Assembly: GCA_023954715.1 (NCBI GenBank)
Contig: JAGSHD010000004.1
Span: 186,001-250,000 of the forward strand
Origin: Candidatus Cloacimonadota bacterium
GTDB lineage: Bacteria > Muiribacteriota > UBA6191
Reading direction: 5' to 3'
Length of the DNA stretch: 64,000 nt
Positions within the stretch are counted from its first letter, which is position 1; each line of letters starts with the position of its first letter. A program made the position numbers and the translations under genes. The notes beneath the pieces were generated by a model, which did no database searches, was not told the DNA's origin, and saw nothing but the letters and a program-made list of their open reading frames with translations. Of this stretch, positions 27,708 through 35,729 are shown piece by piece.

Positions 27708-29231
27708 ATGAAACAAATTCTTGTTAGCTGTACCAGCTCTGAAAATCGCGTTGCTATTCTTGAAGATAATAAACTCGCGCGCATTTTTATAGAAAGACAA
27801 AGTACTCGAAGACTCATCGGCAGTATTTTAAAAGGCCGTGTCAGCAATATTATACCAGGTATGCAATGTGCCTTTGTTGATATTGGTACAGATAGGGATT
27901 TGTTTTTACCTCTTTCAGATATACAAATTGACTCTCCTGAAGACTATTATTCTAGTGAGGACGATCAAGATTGTAATGACAATGATGATGAAGAACACTT
28001 TCAAGATGTTTCTAAATTAGACCCTGAGGTTTTAAGTAAAATTTCTATAACAGATGTTTTAAAAAATGGTCAAGAAATTACAGTTCAAGTCGTCAAAGAA
28101 CCGATCGGAAACAAAGGCCCCAGGGGAACAACCTTTCTAACCCTTCCCGGGCGGTACTTAGTTTTAATGCCCACCTCAAACCATGTTGGTATTTCTAGAC
28201 GAATCGAAGATCCCATCGAAGTTGCTCGACTCCATGAGATAGGTACAATTATCAAACCAGACAACATGGGCTTCATTCTTCGTACAGAAGCAGAAGGAAA
28301 ATCCAAAGAGCAAATCGAGCAAGATCTCCTTTTTTTATTAAATCTTTGGGATAGTGTCCAAGACGAAGAGATTTGTTCTGCCACTCCATCTTTGATTCAT
28401 AGTGAGTCATCTTTACTACTAAAAGTAGTTAGAGACCATTTCAATAGTAGTGTAGACACCTTTTTAGTAGACTCTAAAGAAGAGTATGAAAAAATCATGT
28501 CTGTTTGTAAGTTTTTGCCACAAGAGCTAAAAAATGTGATTCAACATACCAATGAGTCCATATTTGCAAAATACTCTATCGAAGAAGAAATCCACAAGTC
28601 CATCGATAAAAGAGCCCCTTTCCCGTCGGGTGGCTACGCCATCATCGAAGAAACAGAAGCTCTCATTTCCATCGATGTAAATACTGGTTCATTTCTTGGT
28701 AAAAGCAATCTTGAAGAAACCGTTTTTCAAACCAATCTAGAAGCAGCCATAGAAATCGCAAGACAACTTAAACTCAGAAACTTAGGTGGCATTATCATTA
28801 TTGACTTTATCGATATGATCAGCGCTGAACACAAACAAGAAGTATATCAAACCCTAGTTGATGCGGTTAAACATGATAAAACAAAATATAATATCCAGCC
28901 CATCAGCGAACTAGGCATTTTACAGATGACTCGGCAAAGAATTGGTCGAACCCTCAGTTATCACCTCCTAGAAACTTGCCCTTATTGCAAAGGCAACGGA
29001 AGAATCACTTCAAAGGATTACATCTGTAATAAGATTCACTCCGAACTCCGTAGACTTTGTAAATCAAGAAAAAACACTTCTGTGGTTTTGGCTACCTGTC
29101 ACCCAGAAGTAGCTTCTATCCTCCTAGAGAGAGACCAAGCAAAATTTAAACAACTTGAAGAAGAAAGCAATACTTCCATATTCATTCGAGGGGATGCATC
29201 CTTTCATTATGAGAAATATAGATTCTCGTAA
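27708..29231 (+). CDS. rng: Ribonuclease G/E-type endoribonuclease
   Basis: A 507-residue RNase E/G family catalytic core, acting in rRNA maturation and mRNA decay. The S1 RNA-binding domain starts at LKGRVSNIIPGMQCAFVDIG and is interrupted by a very acidic insertion at residues 74-105. Catalytic Asp323 lies in SIDVNTGSF and Asp366 in IIIIDFIDM. The zinc-link CPYC (Cys424, Cys427), which joins subunits, is intact. There is no long disordered scaffold tail, so it is RNase G-like rather than full RNase E. The start is taken at the ATG at 27708; a TTG at 27696 in frame is less likely. Co-transcription with hpt is probable. Confidence 0.94.
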   Translation: MKQILVSCTSSENRVAILEDNKLARIFIERQSTRRLIGSILKGRVSNIIPGMQCAFVDIGTDRDLFLPLSDIQIDSPEDYYSSEDDQDCNDNDDEEHFQDVSKLDPEVLSKISITDVLKNGQEITVQVVKEPIGNKGPRGTTFLTLPGRYLVLMPTSNHVGISRRIEDPIEVARLHEIGTIIKPDNMGFILRTEAEGKSKEQIEQDLLFLLNLWDSVQDEEICSATPSLIHSESSLLLKVVRDHFNSSVDTFLVDSKEEYEKIMSVCKFLPQELKNVIQHTNESIFAKYSIEEEIHKSIDKRAPFPSGGYAIIEETEALISIDVNTGSFLGKSNLEETVFQTNLEAAIEIARQLKLRNLGGIIIIDFIDMISAEHKQEVYQTLVDAVKHDKTKYNIQPISELGILQMTRQRIGRTLSYHLLETCPYCKGNGRITSKDYICNKIHSELRRLCKSRKNTSVVLATCHPEVASILLERDQAKFKQLEEESNTSIFIRGDASFHYEKYRFS

Positions 29232-29245
29232 AATCAAAGCAGATC

Positions 29246-29280
29246 ATACAAATTATTGTCTTTTTAACAACAATTTGTAT
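29246..29280 (+). terminator. Hairpin downstream of RNase G, possible terminator
   Basis: ATACAAATT (29246-29254) pairs with AATTTGTAT (29272-29280), with a further 4-bp helix inside (TTGT/ACAA). It lies 14 bp after the stop. A proper U-run does not follow, so it may instead protect the mRNA 3' end. Confidence 0.4.
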
Positions 29281-29337
29281 TAAAATCTTGACATTAGCGA
29301 GATAAATTATTTTTTTTGGAATATATGAAAAGAATCT

Positions 29338-29366
29338 TTGACATTCATCTCTAAGAAGAATATAAT
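29338..29366 (+). promoter_or_regulatory. Consensus sigma-70 promoter of the L21-L27 operon
   Basis: A perfect TTGACA (29338-29343), a 17-bp spacer and a perfect TATAAT (29361-29366). It is one of the strongest promoters seen in the window and would start transcription near 29373, leaving a leader of about 137 nt before rplU. Confidence 0.9.
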
Positions 29367-29372
29367 TCCCCT

Positions 29373-29509
29373 CTCTCTTCGATCAAGCCGATGTTTTGAG
29401 AGGTTTTATCCTGCAAAAGTCAGAGATAAAGTAGATGGATCCACTGTATCTTAAGTCACAGGATCCAATTTTATAAATCAGAAAAACTGTCTGATTAAGG
29501 AGATTTAAG
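29373..29509 (+). promoter_or_regulatory. rplU 5' leader with hairpins, possible L21 autoregulatory leader
   Basis: TGGATCC (29436-29442) pairs with GGATCCA (29461-29467). AATCAGA (29476-29482) pairs with TCTGATT (29490-29496), ending exactly where the AAGGAG ribosome site (29497-29502) begins. L21 leaders that control their own operon are known in other bacteria. I cannot match this one to the published consensus, so the regulatory role is inferred from position and structure. Confidence 0.45.
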
Positions 29510-29818
29510 ATGTTAGCAATTATTAAAACTGGCGGAAAACAATACAAAGTTTCTGAAGGTGTTGAAATAAGAGTAGAAAAGTTAGACCAGCAGGCTGGCG
29601 AAGAAGTTGTATTTACTGATGTATTAATGGCTTCTGATGGTGAAAAAATGGTTAGCGGAACTGATGTTAAAGCTACAGTAACCGGAAAAGTAATCATCCA
29701 AAAGAAAGCTAAAAAAGTATTAGTTTTCAAGCAAAGAAGAAGAAAAAGATATAGAAGAACAAGTGGACATCGACAGCCTTATACTGCTGTAGAAATCACT
29801 GGTATCTCTATCAACTAA
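29510..29818 (+). CDS. rplU: 50S ribosomal protein L21
   Basis: A 102-residue L21, the usual length. It opens with LAIIKTGGKQYKVSEG and ends with the basic FKQRRRKRYRRTSGHRQ segment that binds 23S rRNA. A strong AAGGAG lies 7 bases before the ATG. Its stop overlaps the Prp start by 1 base (TAATG), so translation is coupled. Confidence 0.98.
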   Translation: MLAIIKTGGKQYKVSEGVEIRVEKLDQQAGEEVVFTDVLMASDGEKMVSGTDVKATVTGKVIIQKKAKKVLVFKQRRRKRYRRTSGHRQPYTAVEITGISIN

Positions 29819-30147
29819 TGATTCAAGTCCTTCTGGAACTGAATGACAATCAATTCGAAAGTTTAAAGATTTCTGGTCATCAAAAGACTACTCAAGATTT
29901 AGCTTTAGTTTGTAACTCGGTCTCCATCTTAGGACAAAACTTTGTAGAGTCGCTTTTGGTGCTAACGCCAAATAGCAAATATCTTGTAAATAGCCAATCT
30001 GGCTTACTCGAAATTAAGACTCAAAGTCGAAATAAAGGCGATCAACTTATTAGTGATACACTAGTAAAAAGCTTTTTGATTGGCATAGAAAAAATAAAAA
30101 GAACTTATATAGATGAAGTTCAACTTAATTTAAGTACTTCATCGTAA
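29818..30147 (+). CDS. prp: Prp-family cysteine protease (ribosomal-processing type)
   Basis: A 109-residue member of the YsxB/Prp family, always found between L21 and L27 where it is known. In Firmicutes, Prp removes an N-terminal extension from L27. The catalytic pair is present in [18 protein letters not shown]: His21 and Cys32, with the conserved Asp27 and the Ser of VCxxVS. The overall layout (short beta strand, GH, helix, C-terminal helix) fits the family, but identity elsewhere is low. Oddly, the L27 encoded next to it has no cleavable extension. Confidence 0.8.
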   Translation: MIQVLLELNDNQFESLKISGHQKTTQDLALVCNSVSILGQNFVESLLVLTPNSKYLVNSQSGLLEIKTQSRNKGDQLISDTLVKSFLIGIEKIKRTYIDEVQLNLSTSS

Positions 30148-30184
30148 ATGTGGTAAATACCGCTTTGAAACTAAGGAGTTTCTA

Positions 30185-30442
30185 ATGGCACATAAAAAAG
30201 GTGTAGGGAGTTCGTCCAACGGTCGTGACTCAAATCCAAAATATTTAGGCGTTAAAAAGAGTGGTGGGCAATCTGTTGTAAGCGGAAACATCATCATCCG
30301 ACAAAGAGGATCTAAAGTTCACCCAGGAACAAACGTAGGAATGGGAAAAGATTATACTCTTTTCGCTCTACAAGATGGAGTTGTTACTTTTGAAAGAAGC
30401 GGAAAAAACAGAAAGAAAGTTTCTGTAATTCCAGCAGCATAA
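30185..30442 (+). CDS. rpmA: 50S ribosomal protein L27
   Basis: An 85-residue L27 starting [16 protein letters not shown], the mature-type N-terminus that reaches the peptidyl-transferase centre. The ATG has AAGGAG 7 bases before it, and reading upstream in frame gives no other start codon in the 36 bp before the ATG. So there is no Firmicutes-type extension for Prp to cut. Confidence 0.98.
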   Translation: MAHKKGVGSSSNGRDSNPKYLGVKKSGGQSVVSGNIIIRQRGSKVHPGTNVGMGKDYTLFALQDGVVTFERSGKNRKKVSVIPAA

Positions 30443-30469
30443 GACAACTTTTCGGAGCAATACAAAGTT

Positions 30470-31267
30470 ATGAAAAAATATTATTCCGTATTACTCAATC
30501 TTTGTGCTCCGGGTCTTGGCCATTTTTATTTAGGCCAAAAACTAAAGGCAGTGGTATTTTTTATCGCTGTCTCTTTTAGCTTCTATTTGGGCTTAGCTTT
30601 AGACTTTGACCATTATTACTGGTATCAAGACATCAAAAAAGAGTCTTTTTCTATCAGCTATAATAGTACATCAACTACTACCTATCCCCAATCTAGCTCA
30701 TTAAATCCCCAATGGGATTCTTCGGTTCACTTTTTTAATTTAAACCCAATTAGTAAATCGAAAAAAATCTCATTAAAAGGCCATACAAAGCCAGGACTAA
30801 CACTAGAAATCTTCAATGAGACGTCTGGTGATAAAGTCCAAACTCAAGCAGACTATAAAGGCTTTTTTTCCTTTCCAGATTTGACCCTCAAAGATGGAGA
30901 AAACAAACTTATCTATGGTGCAGCCAATGATTTTTTTGCTTTACCTGCCGGTAGAGAAATAAACGTGGCTAGTTATGACGATCCTAATGCTCGTTATAGA
31001 CCAGGTACCCTAGAAAAAATGTGGCACTTTACCTACCTAGTTGCCTTTCCTATTCTATCTACCCCTGTTTTACACTTTACTGGTGGTATCTACCAAAGTA
31101 TTGTAATTAACTGGTGGGATAAAACGCCAATTACCAACAACAAGAGTATTCCATCTCCCCTAAAAGATGTTGGTTTTTATTTTTTGGTTATGGCCTGCAT
31201 GCTCAATCTGATCATCTTATTTGATTCTTTTGATACTGCATACAACGAAGGAAGCGAAGATGCTTAG
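30470..31267 (+). CDS. Polytopic membrane protein with an extracytoplasmic beta domain
   Basis: A 265-residue protein starting with a hydrophobic hairpin, LLNLCAPGLGHFYLGQ, a PGLGH-x-Y-x-G pattern also seen in TM2- and DUF6677-type membrane proteins. After one further membrane segment, residues about 100-170 form a carboxypeptidase-regulatory-like beta fold (KGHTKPGLTLEIFNETSG, DLTLKDGENKLIY). Two more hydrophobic segments end the protein (AFPILSTPVLHF and FYFLVMACMLNLIILF). Function unknown. It overlaps the next small membrane gene by 8 bp, so the two probably form a complex or are co-regulated, and they follow rpmA by 27 bp. Confidence 0.7.
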   Translation: MKKYYSVLLNLCAPGLGHFYLGQKLKAVVFFIAVSFSFYLGLALDFDHYYWYQDIKKESFSISYNSTSTTTYPQSSSLNPQWDSSVHFFNLNPISKSKKISLKGHTKPGLTLEIFNETSGDKVQTQADYKGFFSFPDLTLKDGENKLIYGAANDFFALPAGREINVASYDDPNARYRPGTLEKMWHFTYLVAFPILSTPVLHFTGGIYQSIVINWWDKTPITNNKSIPSPLKDVGFYFLVMACMLNLIILFDSFDTAYNEGSEDA

Positions 31268-31454
31268 TTTAGAAGTCGCACAATTAATCTTTTTAGCTTT
31301 AGCTTGCTTTACCTTTTCTGTTGTTTACTCTTTTGTAGATAATCATAAGCTCAATGAAGTACAAGTAGAAATTGGTAAAAACTTTATTCTATTCTTTTTT
31401 GGACTTTTGGCTTGTGGGGTTGTTGTAAACGCACTCCAAGCTTTTTTCGGCTAG
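31260..31454 (+). CDS. Small two-helix membrane protein
   Basis: A 64-residue protein with two hydrophobic segments (LIFLALACFTFSVVYSF and FILFFFGLLACGVVV) joined by a short charged loop. The ATG at 31260 has AAGGA about 8 bases before it and overlaps the end of the previous gene by 8 bp. A longer in-frame reading starting at 31221 lies entirely within the previous gene. Unknown function; coupling to the upstream membrane protein suggests a shared role. Confidence 0.7.
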   Translation: MLSLEVAQLIFLALACFTFSVVYSFVDNHKLNEVQVEIGKNFILFFFGLLACGVVVNALQAFFG

Positions 31455-31552
31455 ATTTTTCTTAAATTGCCTAACCTCTATGTATAGCTTACTTTAGTTT
31501 TCTAGAGCAAAAAAATCTCTCTTTTTTATTCAATATAAAACATAGACAAACC

Positions 31553-31580
31553 TTGCGTTTATACTTTATTCCTGTAAAAT
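31553..31580 (+). promoter_or_regulatory. Probable promoter of the ACT / UPF0210 operon
   Basis: TTGCGT (31553-31558), a 16-bp spacer and TAAAAT (31575-31580), about 65 bp before the ACT-domain gene, within a 190-bp gap that holds no other feature I can name. Confidence 0.5.
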
Positions 31581-31646
31581 AGTGGGCGAAATTATTGACC
31601 AAAACACAAGTATATTACGGAAAGACATTCGTCACTTTTAGGTATT

Positions 31647-31919
31647 ATGAAAGAAAAAATCTATTTAACAGTTGTTGGTAAAAACGAGCTCGGAATCATC
31701 GCAACACTTACTAACAGCCTTCACACATTTCAATTATCCGTTAATGACATAACCCAAAAGATTTTAGACGACAAATTTGTCTTGTTCATGGAGTTAGAGT
31801 CTAAGCAAAGCATGGAGATTCAGCACTTAAAAGAGCATTTAGAGCATAATACCAAAAATTTCAAACTTCAAATCATGCTAGCTCACGAAAATCTTTTTAA
31901 TGCGATGCATAGGATCTAG
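31647..31919 (+). CDS. ACT-domain protein, UPF0237 family
   Basis: A 90-residue single ACT domain (LTVVGKNELGIIATLTNSLHTF is the amino-acid-binding turn region, then VNDITQKILDDKFVLFMELE). ACT domains bind amino acids and regulate partner enzymes. The gene is 2 bp from the UPF0210 gene, the same pairing found in Firmicutes, where both remain uncharacterised. It is probably the regulatory subunit of the next protein. Confidence 0.88.
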   Translation: MKEKIYLTVVGKNELGIIATLTNSLHTFQLSVNDITQKILDDKFVLFMELESKQSMEIQHLKEHLEHNTKNFKLQIMLAHENLFNAMHRI

Positions 31920-31921
31920 TC

Positions 31922-33286
31922 ATGACATTTCAACTTAATGAGATCCTTGAAACCATATCTTTCCCGTACTTAAACCATTTTGATATCCGTACAGTTACTA
32001 TGGGGCTCAGCCTAAGAGACTGTCATCGATCTGGAGATCAACAAACAGCTGATGCAGTTTATGACAAGCTTTGTTTTGAAGCAAAGGACCTTGTTAAAGA
32101 AGTAGATCAAATATCACAAAAGTTCAACATTCCTATAGCCAATAAGCGAATGGCGATTACGCCTGTTTCTGTTTTATGCGATGGTAAAGGAGCACAAGCC
32201 CCCCTTCTTATAGCTCACGCAATAGATAAAGCAGCCAAAGAACTTGGTTTAGACTTTATTGGTGGATATTCTGCATTAATAGACAAAGGGATAACCAAGG
32301 GCGAACGAAATCTAATCGAAGCCCTCCCACAAGTATTAACAGAAACAGATCGCCTTTGTTCATCTTTTAATGTGGCTACCACTCGTACCGGCCTAAACAT
32401 GGATGCCATCATCCTTTTAAGTAAAAAAATACTTGAAACAGCGGAGCTAACTAAGGAGCGAGACGCAATCGGTTGTGCAAAACTAGTCGTCTTTGCTAAT
32501 GCCGTTGAAGACAATCCATTCATGGCGGGAGCTTTTCATGGTATGTCCATGGGAGATAAAAGCGTAAGTGTAGGGATTTCAGGACCTGGAGTTGTTCGAC
32601 AAGTACTCGCTGAAGCACCAAAAGACCTACCTCTTCAAGACATATACACCTTGATAAAGAAAACTAGCTTTAAAATGACTAGAGTGGGTGAGTTATTTCT
32701 AACAGAAGCAGCCAAAAGACTTCAATGCGATCAAGGCATTATAGACATATCACTCGCACCGACCCCAACCCCAGGTGATAGTGTAGGAGAAGTCCTAGAG
32801 CTCATTGGAGTTGATCAGATCGGCACCCATGGCACTACGGCAGCTTTAGCTCTATTAAATGATGCCATCAAAAAAGGCGGAACCATGGCCACCTCAAAAG
32901 TAGGTGGATTGAGTGGAGCCTTCATACCCTTAAGTGAAGATGCAGCAATGATAGAGTCCGCAAAAAGTGGTACCCTGACATTAGATAAACTTGAAGCCAT
33001 GACCTGTGTTTGTAGCGTTGGGCTAGATATGGTTGCTGTCCCAGGGGATATTCCATTGGCAACTCTAGTCGGTATTATTGCCGATGAATGTGCTCTAGGA
33101 ATGGTCAACAATAAAACTACAGGTGTTCGGATTATCCCTGTGCCAGGTAAAACAACTGGGGATACTGCAATTTTTGGTGGCCTACTAGGTGAAGCACCAA
33201 TCATCTCTATTCACGATAAGCAAGCTAGTGGTCTATTAAACAGAGGTGGGTATATTCCAACTCCAGTACAAGGATTTCGTAATTAG
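31922..33286 (+). CDS. UPF0210 / PFL-like family protein
   Basis: A 454-residue protein of the UPF0210 (DUF711) family, which is structurally related to the glycyl-radical pyruvate-formate-lyase fold but has no known reaction. Typical segments are TVTMGLSLRDC, PVSVLCDG, GGYSALIDKG, TRTGLNMDA, DLSLAPTPTPGDSVGE-like (here IDISLAPTPTPGDSVGEVLE), GTHGTTAALALL and RIIPVPGKTTGDTAIFGGLLG. Length is normal for the family. It pairs with the ACT domain just upstream and is followed 17 bp later by the LptF/G permease gene. The strong conservation suggests an amino-acid-responsive metabolic enzyme; that is inference. Confidence 0.93.
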   Translation: MTFQLNEILETISFPYLNHFDIRTVTMGLSLRDCHRSGDQQTADAVYDKLCFEAKDLVKEVDQISQKFNIPIANKRMAITPVSVLCDGKGAQAPLLIAHAIDKAAKELGLDFIGGYSALIDKGITKGERNLIEALPQVLTETDRLCSSFNVATTRTGLNMDAIILLSKKILETAELTKERDAIGCAKLVVFANAVEDNPFMAGAFHGMSMGDKSVSVGISGPGVVRQVLAEAPKDLPLQDIYTLIKKTSFKMTRVGELFLTEAAKRLQCDQGIIDISLAPTPTPGDSVGEVLELIGVDQIGTHGTTAALALLNDAIKKGGTMATSKVGGLSGAFIPLSEDAAMIESAKSGTLTLDKLEAMTCVCSVGLDMVAVPGDIPLATLVGIIADECALGMVNNKTTGVRIIPVPGKTTGDTAIFGGLLGEAPIISIHDKQASGLLNRGGYIPTPVQGFRN

Positions 33287-33303
33287 CCTTTACAAGGAAT
33301 CAA

Positions 33304-34395
33304 ATGTTTCTTAAAAAAATTGATTGGTACATACTAAAGCAAGTAAAGTCGCCGGTTATTTTTTCTTTCTTCATTTTTGCTAGCTTGTGGATTGTAAACC
33401 TATTAATACATATCCTAAATCTTGTTGTTCAAAAAGGAGTTGGCTTAGAGGCTCTCTTTAAAATTGTCATCTACCAGCTACCATCCATAATTGTGACTTC
33501 TGTACCGATGGCAGTTTTAATGGGCACTATGCTTGGTATTACCCGACTAAACAATGACTCTGAGCTTACAGCCATTAAAGCTGCCGGGATCTCTCCATTT
33601 CGCTTGATTATGCCACTTTTGTTTGTGGGAGCAATCATTTCCACTGGTGTATTCTTTTTAAATGAAATTGTAGTACCTCAAGGCCGCTTTTTGATGCAAC
33701 AGGTCTATATCAATGAGATAACCCTTAAAAAACCCCTCCCTAAGATTGTTAAGGACATTTTTATAGACGGTGGTAAAAAGTTTAAACTCTTTATACGTCA
33801 ATATGATGCTAAAGATGAAATCATGAGAGATGTAACACTCTTTCAGTTTGGTACAGTCTTCCCTCAAATCACTAAAGCTAAAACCGCTCAAATTAGTGGA
33901 GGAAGCCTTTGGACATTCAAAAACGGCAAGACCATATATTTTGATCGTACCGGCAAAACAGAGTATGTCATTCGTTTTGAAGAGTGGATCTATCCTATTT
34001 CTGATCGATATGCCGGCAACATTGTACGAAACCCTGAAAACAAATCTCCGTCTGAAATGAATATGAAAGAGCTAAAAAAGCAAATCCTCATTCGTCAACA
34101 AAAAAAGCTATCCCCAAAAGAGTTTCAAACCCAATATTACTGGAGAAGCTCCTTTCCTTTTGCAACCATCTTTATGATTTTAGTAGGCGCGCCTCTTGCA
34201 ATGAAACCAACTAGAAGCGGCAAAGCGAATGGCTTCGGAATGGGGCTTTTGATTATGATTTTGTATTACGTATTGCTAGCCACAGGCAAATCCTTAGGTG
34301 GCAATGGCAGTCTTGACCCCATGCTTGCCAATTGGATTCCCAATGCCACTAGCTTTACAATAGGAATTATCCTACTCTATAAGAGCAGATATTAA
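33304..34395 (+). CDS. LptF/LptG-family lipopolysaccharide export permease
   Basis: A 363-residue YjgP/YjgQ-type permease, the membrane part of the LptB2FG transporter that extracts lipopolysaccharide from the inner membrane. It shows the family layout: three N-terminal membrane segments (IFASLWIVNLLIHIL, IIVTSVPMAVLMGTMLGI with the coupling stretch NNDSELTAIKAAGISPFRL, and LLFVGAIISTGVFFL), a periplasmic beta-jellyroll (about 125-260), and three C-terminal segments. Its presence argues for an outer membrane. Whether it is LptF or LptG cannot be decided from this copy alone. The stop overlaps the convergent hydrolase gene by 4 bp. Confidence 0.92.
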   Translation: MFLKKIDWYILKQVKSPVIFSFFIFASLWIVNLLIHILNLVVQKGVGLEALFKIVIYQLPSIIVTSVPMAVLMGTMLGITRLNNDSELTAIKAAGISPFRLIMPLLFVGAIISTGVFFLNEIVVPQGRFLMQQVYINEITLKKPLPKIVKDIFIDGGKKFKLFIRQYDAKDEIMRDVTLFQFGTVFPQITKAKTAQISGGSLWTFKNGKTIYFDRTGKTEYVIRFEEWIYPISDRYAGNIVRNPENKSPSEMNMKELKKQILIRQQKKLSPKEFQTQYYWRSSFPFATIFMILVGAPLAMKPTRSGKANGFGMGLLIMILYYVLLATGKSLGGNGSLDPMLANWIPNATSFTIGIILLYKSRY

Positions 34396-35384
34396 TTCAG
34401 AAACCACTGCGATATCATTTTAAATACATTTCTCATACCTTCGGGAGATGATTGCTTAGGCTTATTTAATGAATGATTTGCCTCAGGAATTCTTAAAAAA
34501 CTAAAGGGACGCTTTTTTCTTTTTAAATCGACCACTAAAGCATCAAAGGAACTAACAGGTACTGCTTGATCATTTTCTCCGTGAACCATATAGAGCTTTG
34601 CTCTAGTTTTTTCAAGCAACTCTATAGTTGAGAAAGAAAAAAATGAAGACCACCGGATGAAAGGATGTCCTCTCCAAAATTTGATAGAACTAAGTGGATC
34701 TTCTTGGATTGCCTCGTATGTCTTATAAATATGTTGTACTTCTTCGGGAGATGACGCCATAGCTACAAAATCAAACAATTGACTTGGTCCACTACCTGAA
34801 AGGGTGGCAACATGTGTGATTTCTGGCAGCATGCTAGCAACCATAGAAACACTAATTGCACCCTCTGAATGACCGATCAATAACACTCTACTTTTGTTAA
34901 CAAAGGGTAAAGCCATTGCATCTTCAATCGATGCTTTTAGAGCTTGGGACCAATTCTCTAATGTATGACTCTCATTAAAGTTTATAGAACAATTCTTAGC
35001 ACTACCAGGACTAGTATTAAAATCTAAAAATTCTACATACGGCTTTTCTACCACCATTACATGGGCCCTACCCGAAACTACTCCCTTTAGGACATTCTGA
35101 TAGCCCCCACCTATGGAGCCATTCGCTTTTTTTCTAAAATGCGACACACACCCCGAACCTGTTACCAATGCAACTAAGGGTAGAGTTGATTTAGTAGGGG
35201 CTGAAACATAATATGTAATTTTTCTACGAAGAGAGTCAATAACTTGAAATCGCTTGAACGAATGTAATCCCTCTATTACCTCTCCTGTCCTTGGTGATTC
35301 AATACTATCTAAAGCAAGTAAATTGCTTTGAACACAAAACAAAAATGCAATCGTTAAAAAAGAAAAACATTTATGATAAGCCAT
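34392..35384 (-). CDS. Exported alpha/beta hydrolase
   Basis: A 330-residue hydrolase with a signal peptide (FSFLTIAFLFCVQSNLLA). The nucleophile elbow is GHSEGAIS, an acid residue lies in VHGENDQAVPVS and the histidine in PEANHSLN, together a complete catalytic triad. Similar proteins are esterases, lipases or peptidases; the substrate is not evident. I start at the second ATG (35384) because AGGA lies 8 bases before it, while it abuts the first ATG (35393). A consensus promoter lies 33 bp upstream. It is a single-gene unit. Confidence 0.85.
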   Translation of the reverse strand: MAYHKCFSFLTIAFLFCVQSNLLALDSIESPRTGEVIEGLHSFKRFQVIDSLRRKITYYVSAPTKSTLPLVALVTGSGCVSHFRKKANGSIGGGYQNVLKGVVSGRAHVMVVEKPYVEFLDFNTSPGSAKNCSINFNESHTLENWSQALKASIEDAMALPFVNKSRVLLIGHSEGAISVSMVASMLPEITHVATLSGSGPSQLFDFVAMASSPEEVQHIYKTYEAIQEDPLSSIKFWRGHPFIRWSSFFSFSTIELLEKTRAKLYMVHGENDQAVPVSSFDALVVDLKRKKRPFSFLRIPEANHSLNKPKQSSPEGMRNVFKMISQWFLN

Positions 35385-35416
35385 ATTATACATCCTAAAA
35401 AATTGTACTTCGCCTG

Positions 35417-35445
35417 ATTATAAGAACACGATAATTGTATGTCAA
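35417..35445 (-). promoter_or_regulatory. Consensus promoter of the alpha/beta hydrolase gene
   Basis: On the minus strand TTGACA (35440-35445), 17 bp, TATAAT (35417-35422): both boxes perfect. Confidence 0.9.
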
Positions 35446-35553
35446 GAGCCCTAATGGCAAAAAATAAGTGATTTTTTTCCACAGTCTGTATGCTGCACAA
35501 ATCAATCTTTTATCTCAACGCAGAGCCCACTCATTACAATCTTGAGTAAATAC

Positions 35554-35591
35554 AAAAAACCCCAGCCTATCTCTCTTAGATAAACCAGGGT
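35554..35591 (-). terminator. Intrinsic terminator after the barrel-protein gene
   Basis: On the minus strand arms 35578-35591 and 35559-35572 form a 14-bp stem (with G-U pairs) around a 5-nt loop, followed by six U residues. It ends the pilB / barrel-protein transcript about 140 bp after the stop codon. Apart from this and the hydrolase promoter, the 345-bp gap 35385-35729 shows nothing further. Confidence 0.8.
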
Positions 35592-35729
35592 GTATATGAT
35601 AAAAATTAATATCTATTTTTGTTAAATCACTAGGTACAGCCAAACAATTAAGATAGCGTCCTGAACACCAAGCCACTATTATAACTGCACCTAGCAATAC
35701 GGAAGTAAGTTACGAAATTAGATTACTAA

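Noticed and set aside
29288-29316. A first TTGACA upstream of rplU
   Set aside because: No -10 box at 16-18 bp (the position is a T-run); the second TTGACA at 29338 has a perfect partner.
35515-35697. Minus-strand ORF of 60 codons between the hydrolase and barrel-protein genes
   Set aside because: It reads straight through the intrinsic terminator at 35554-35591, has no ribosome site and resembles nothing; treated as chance.
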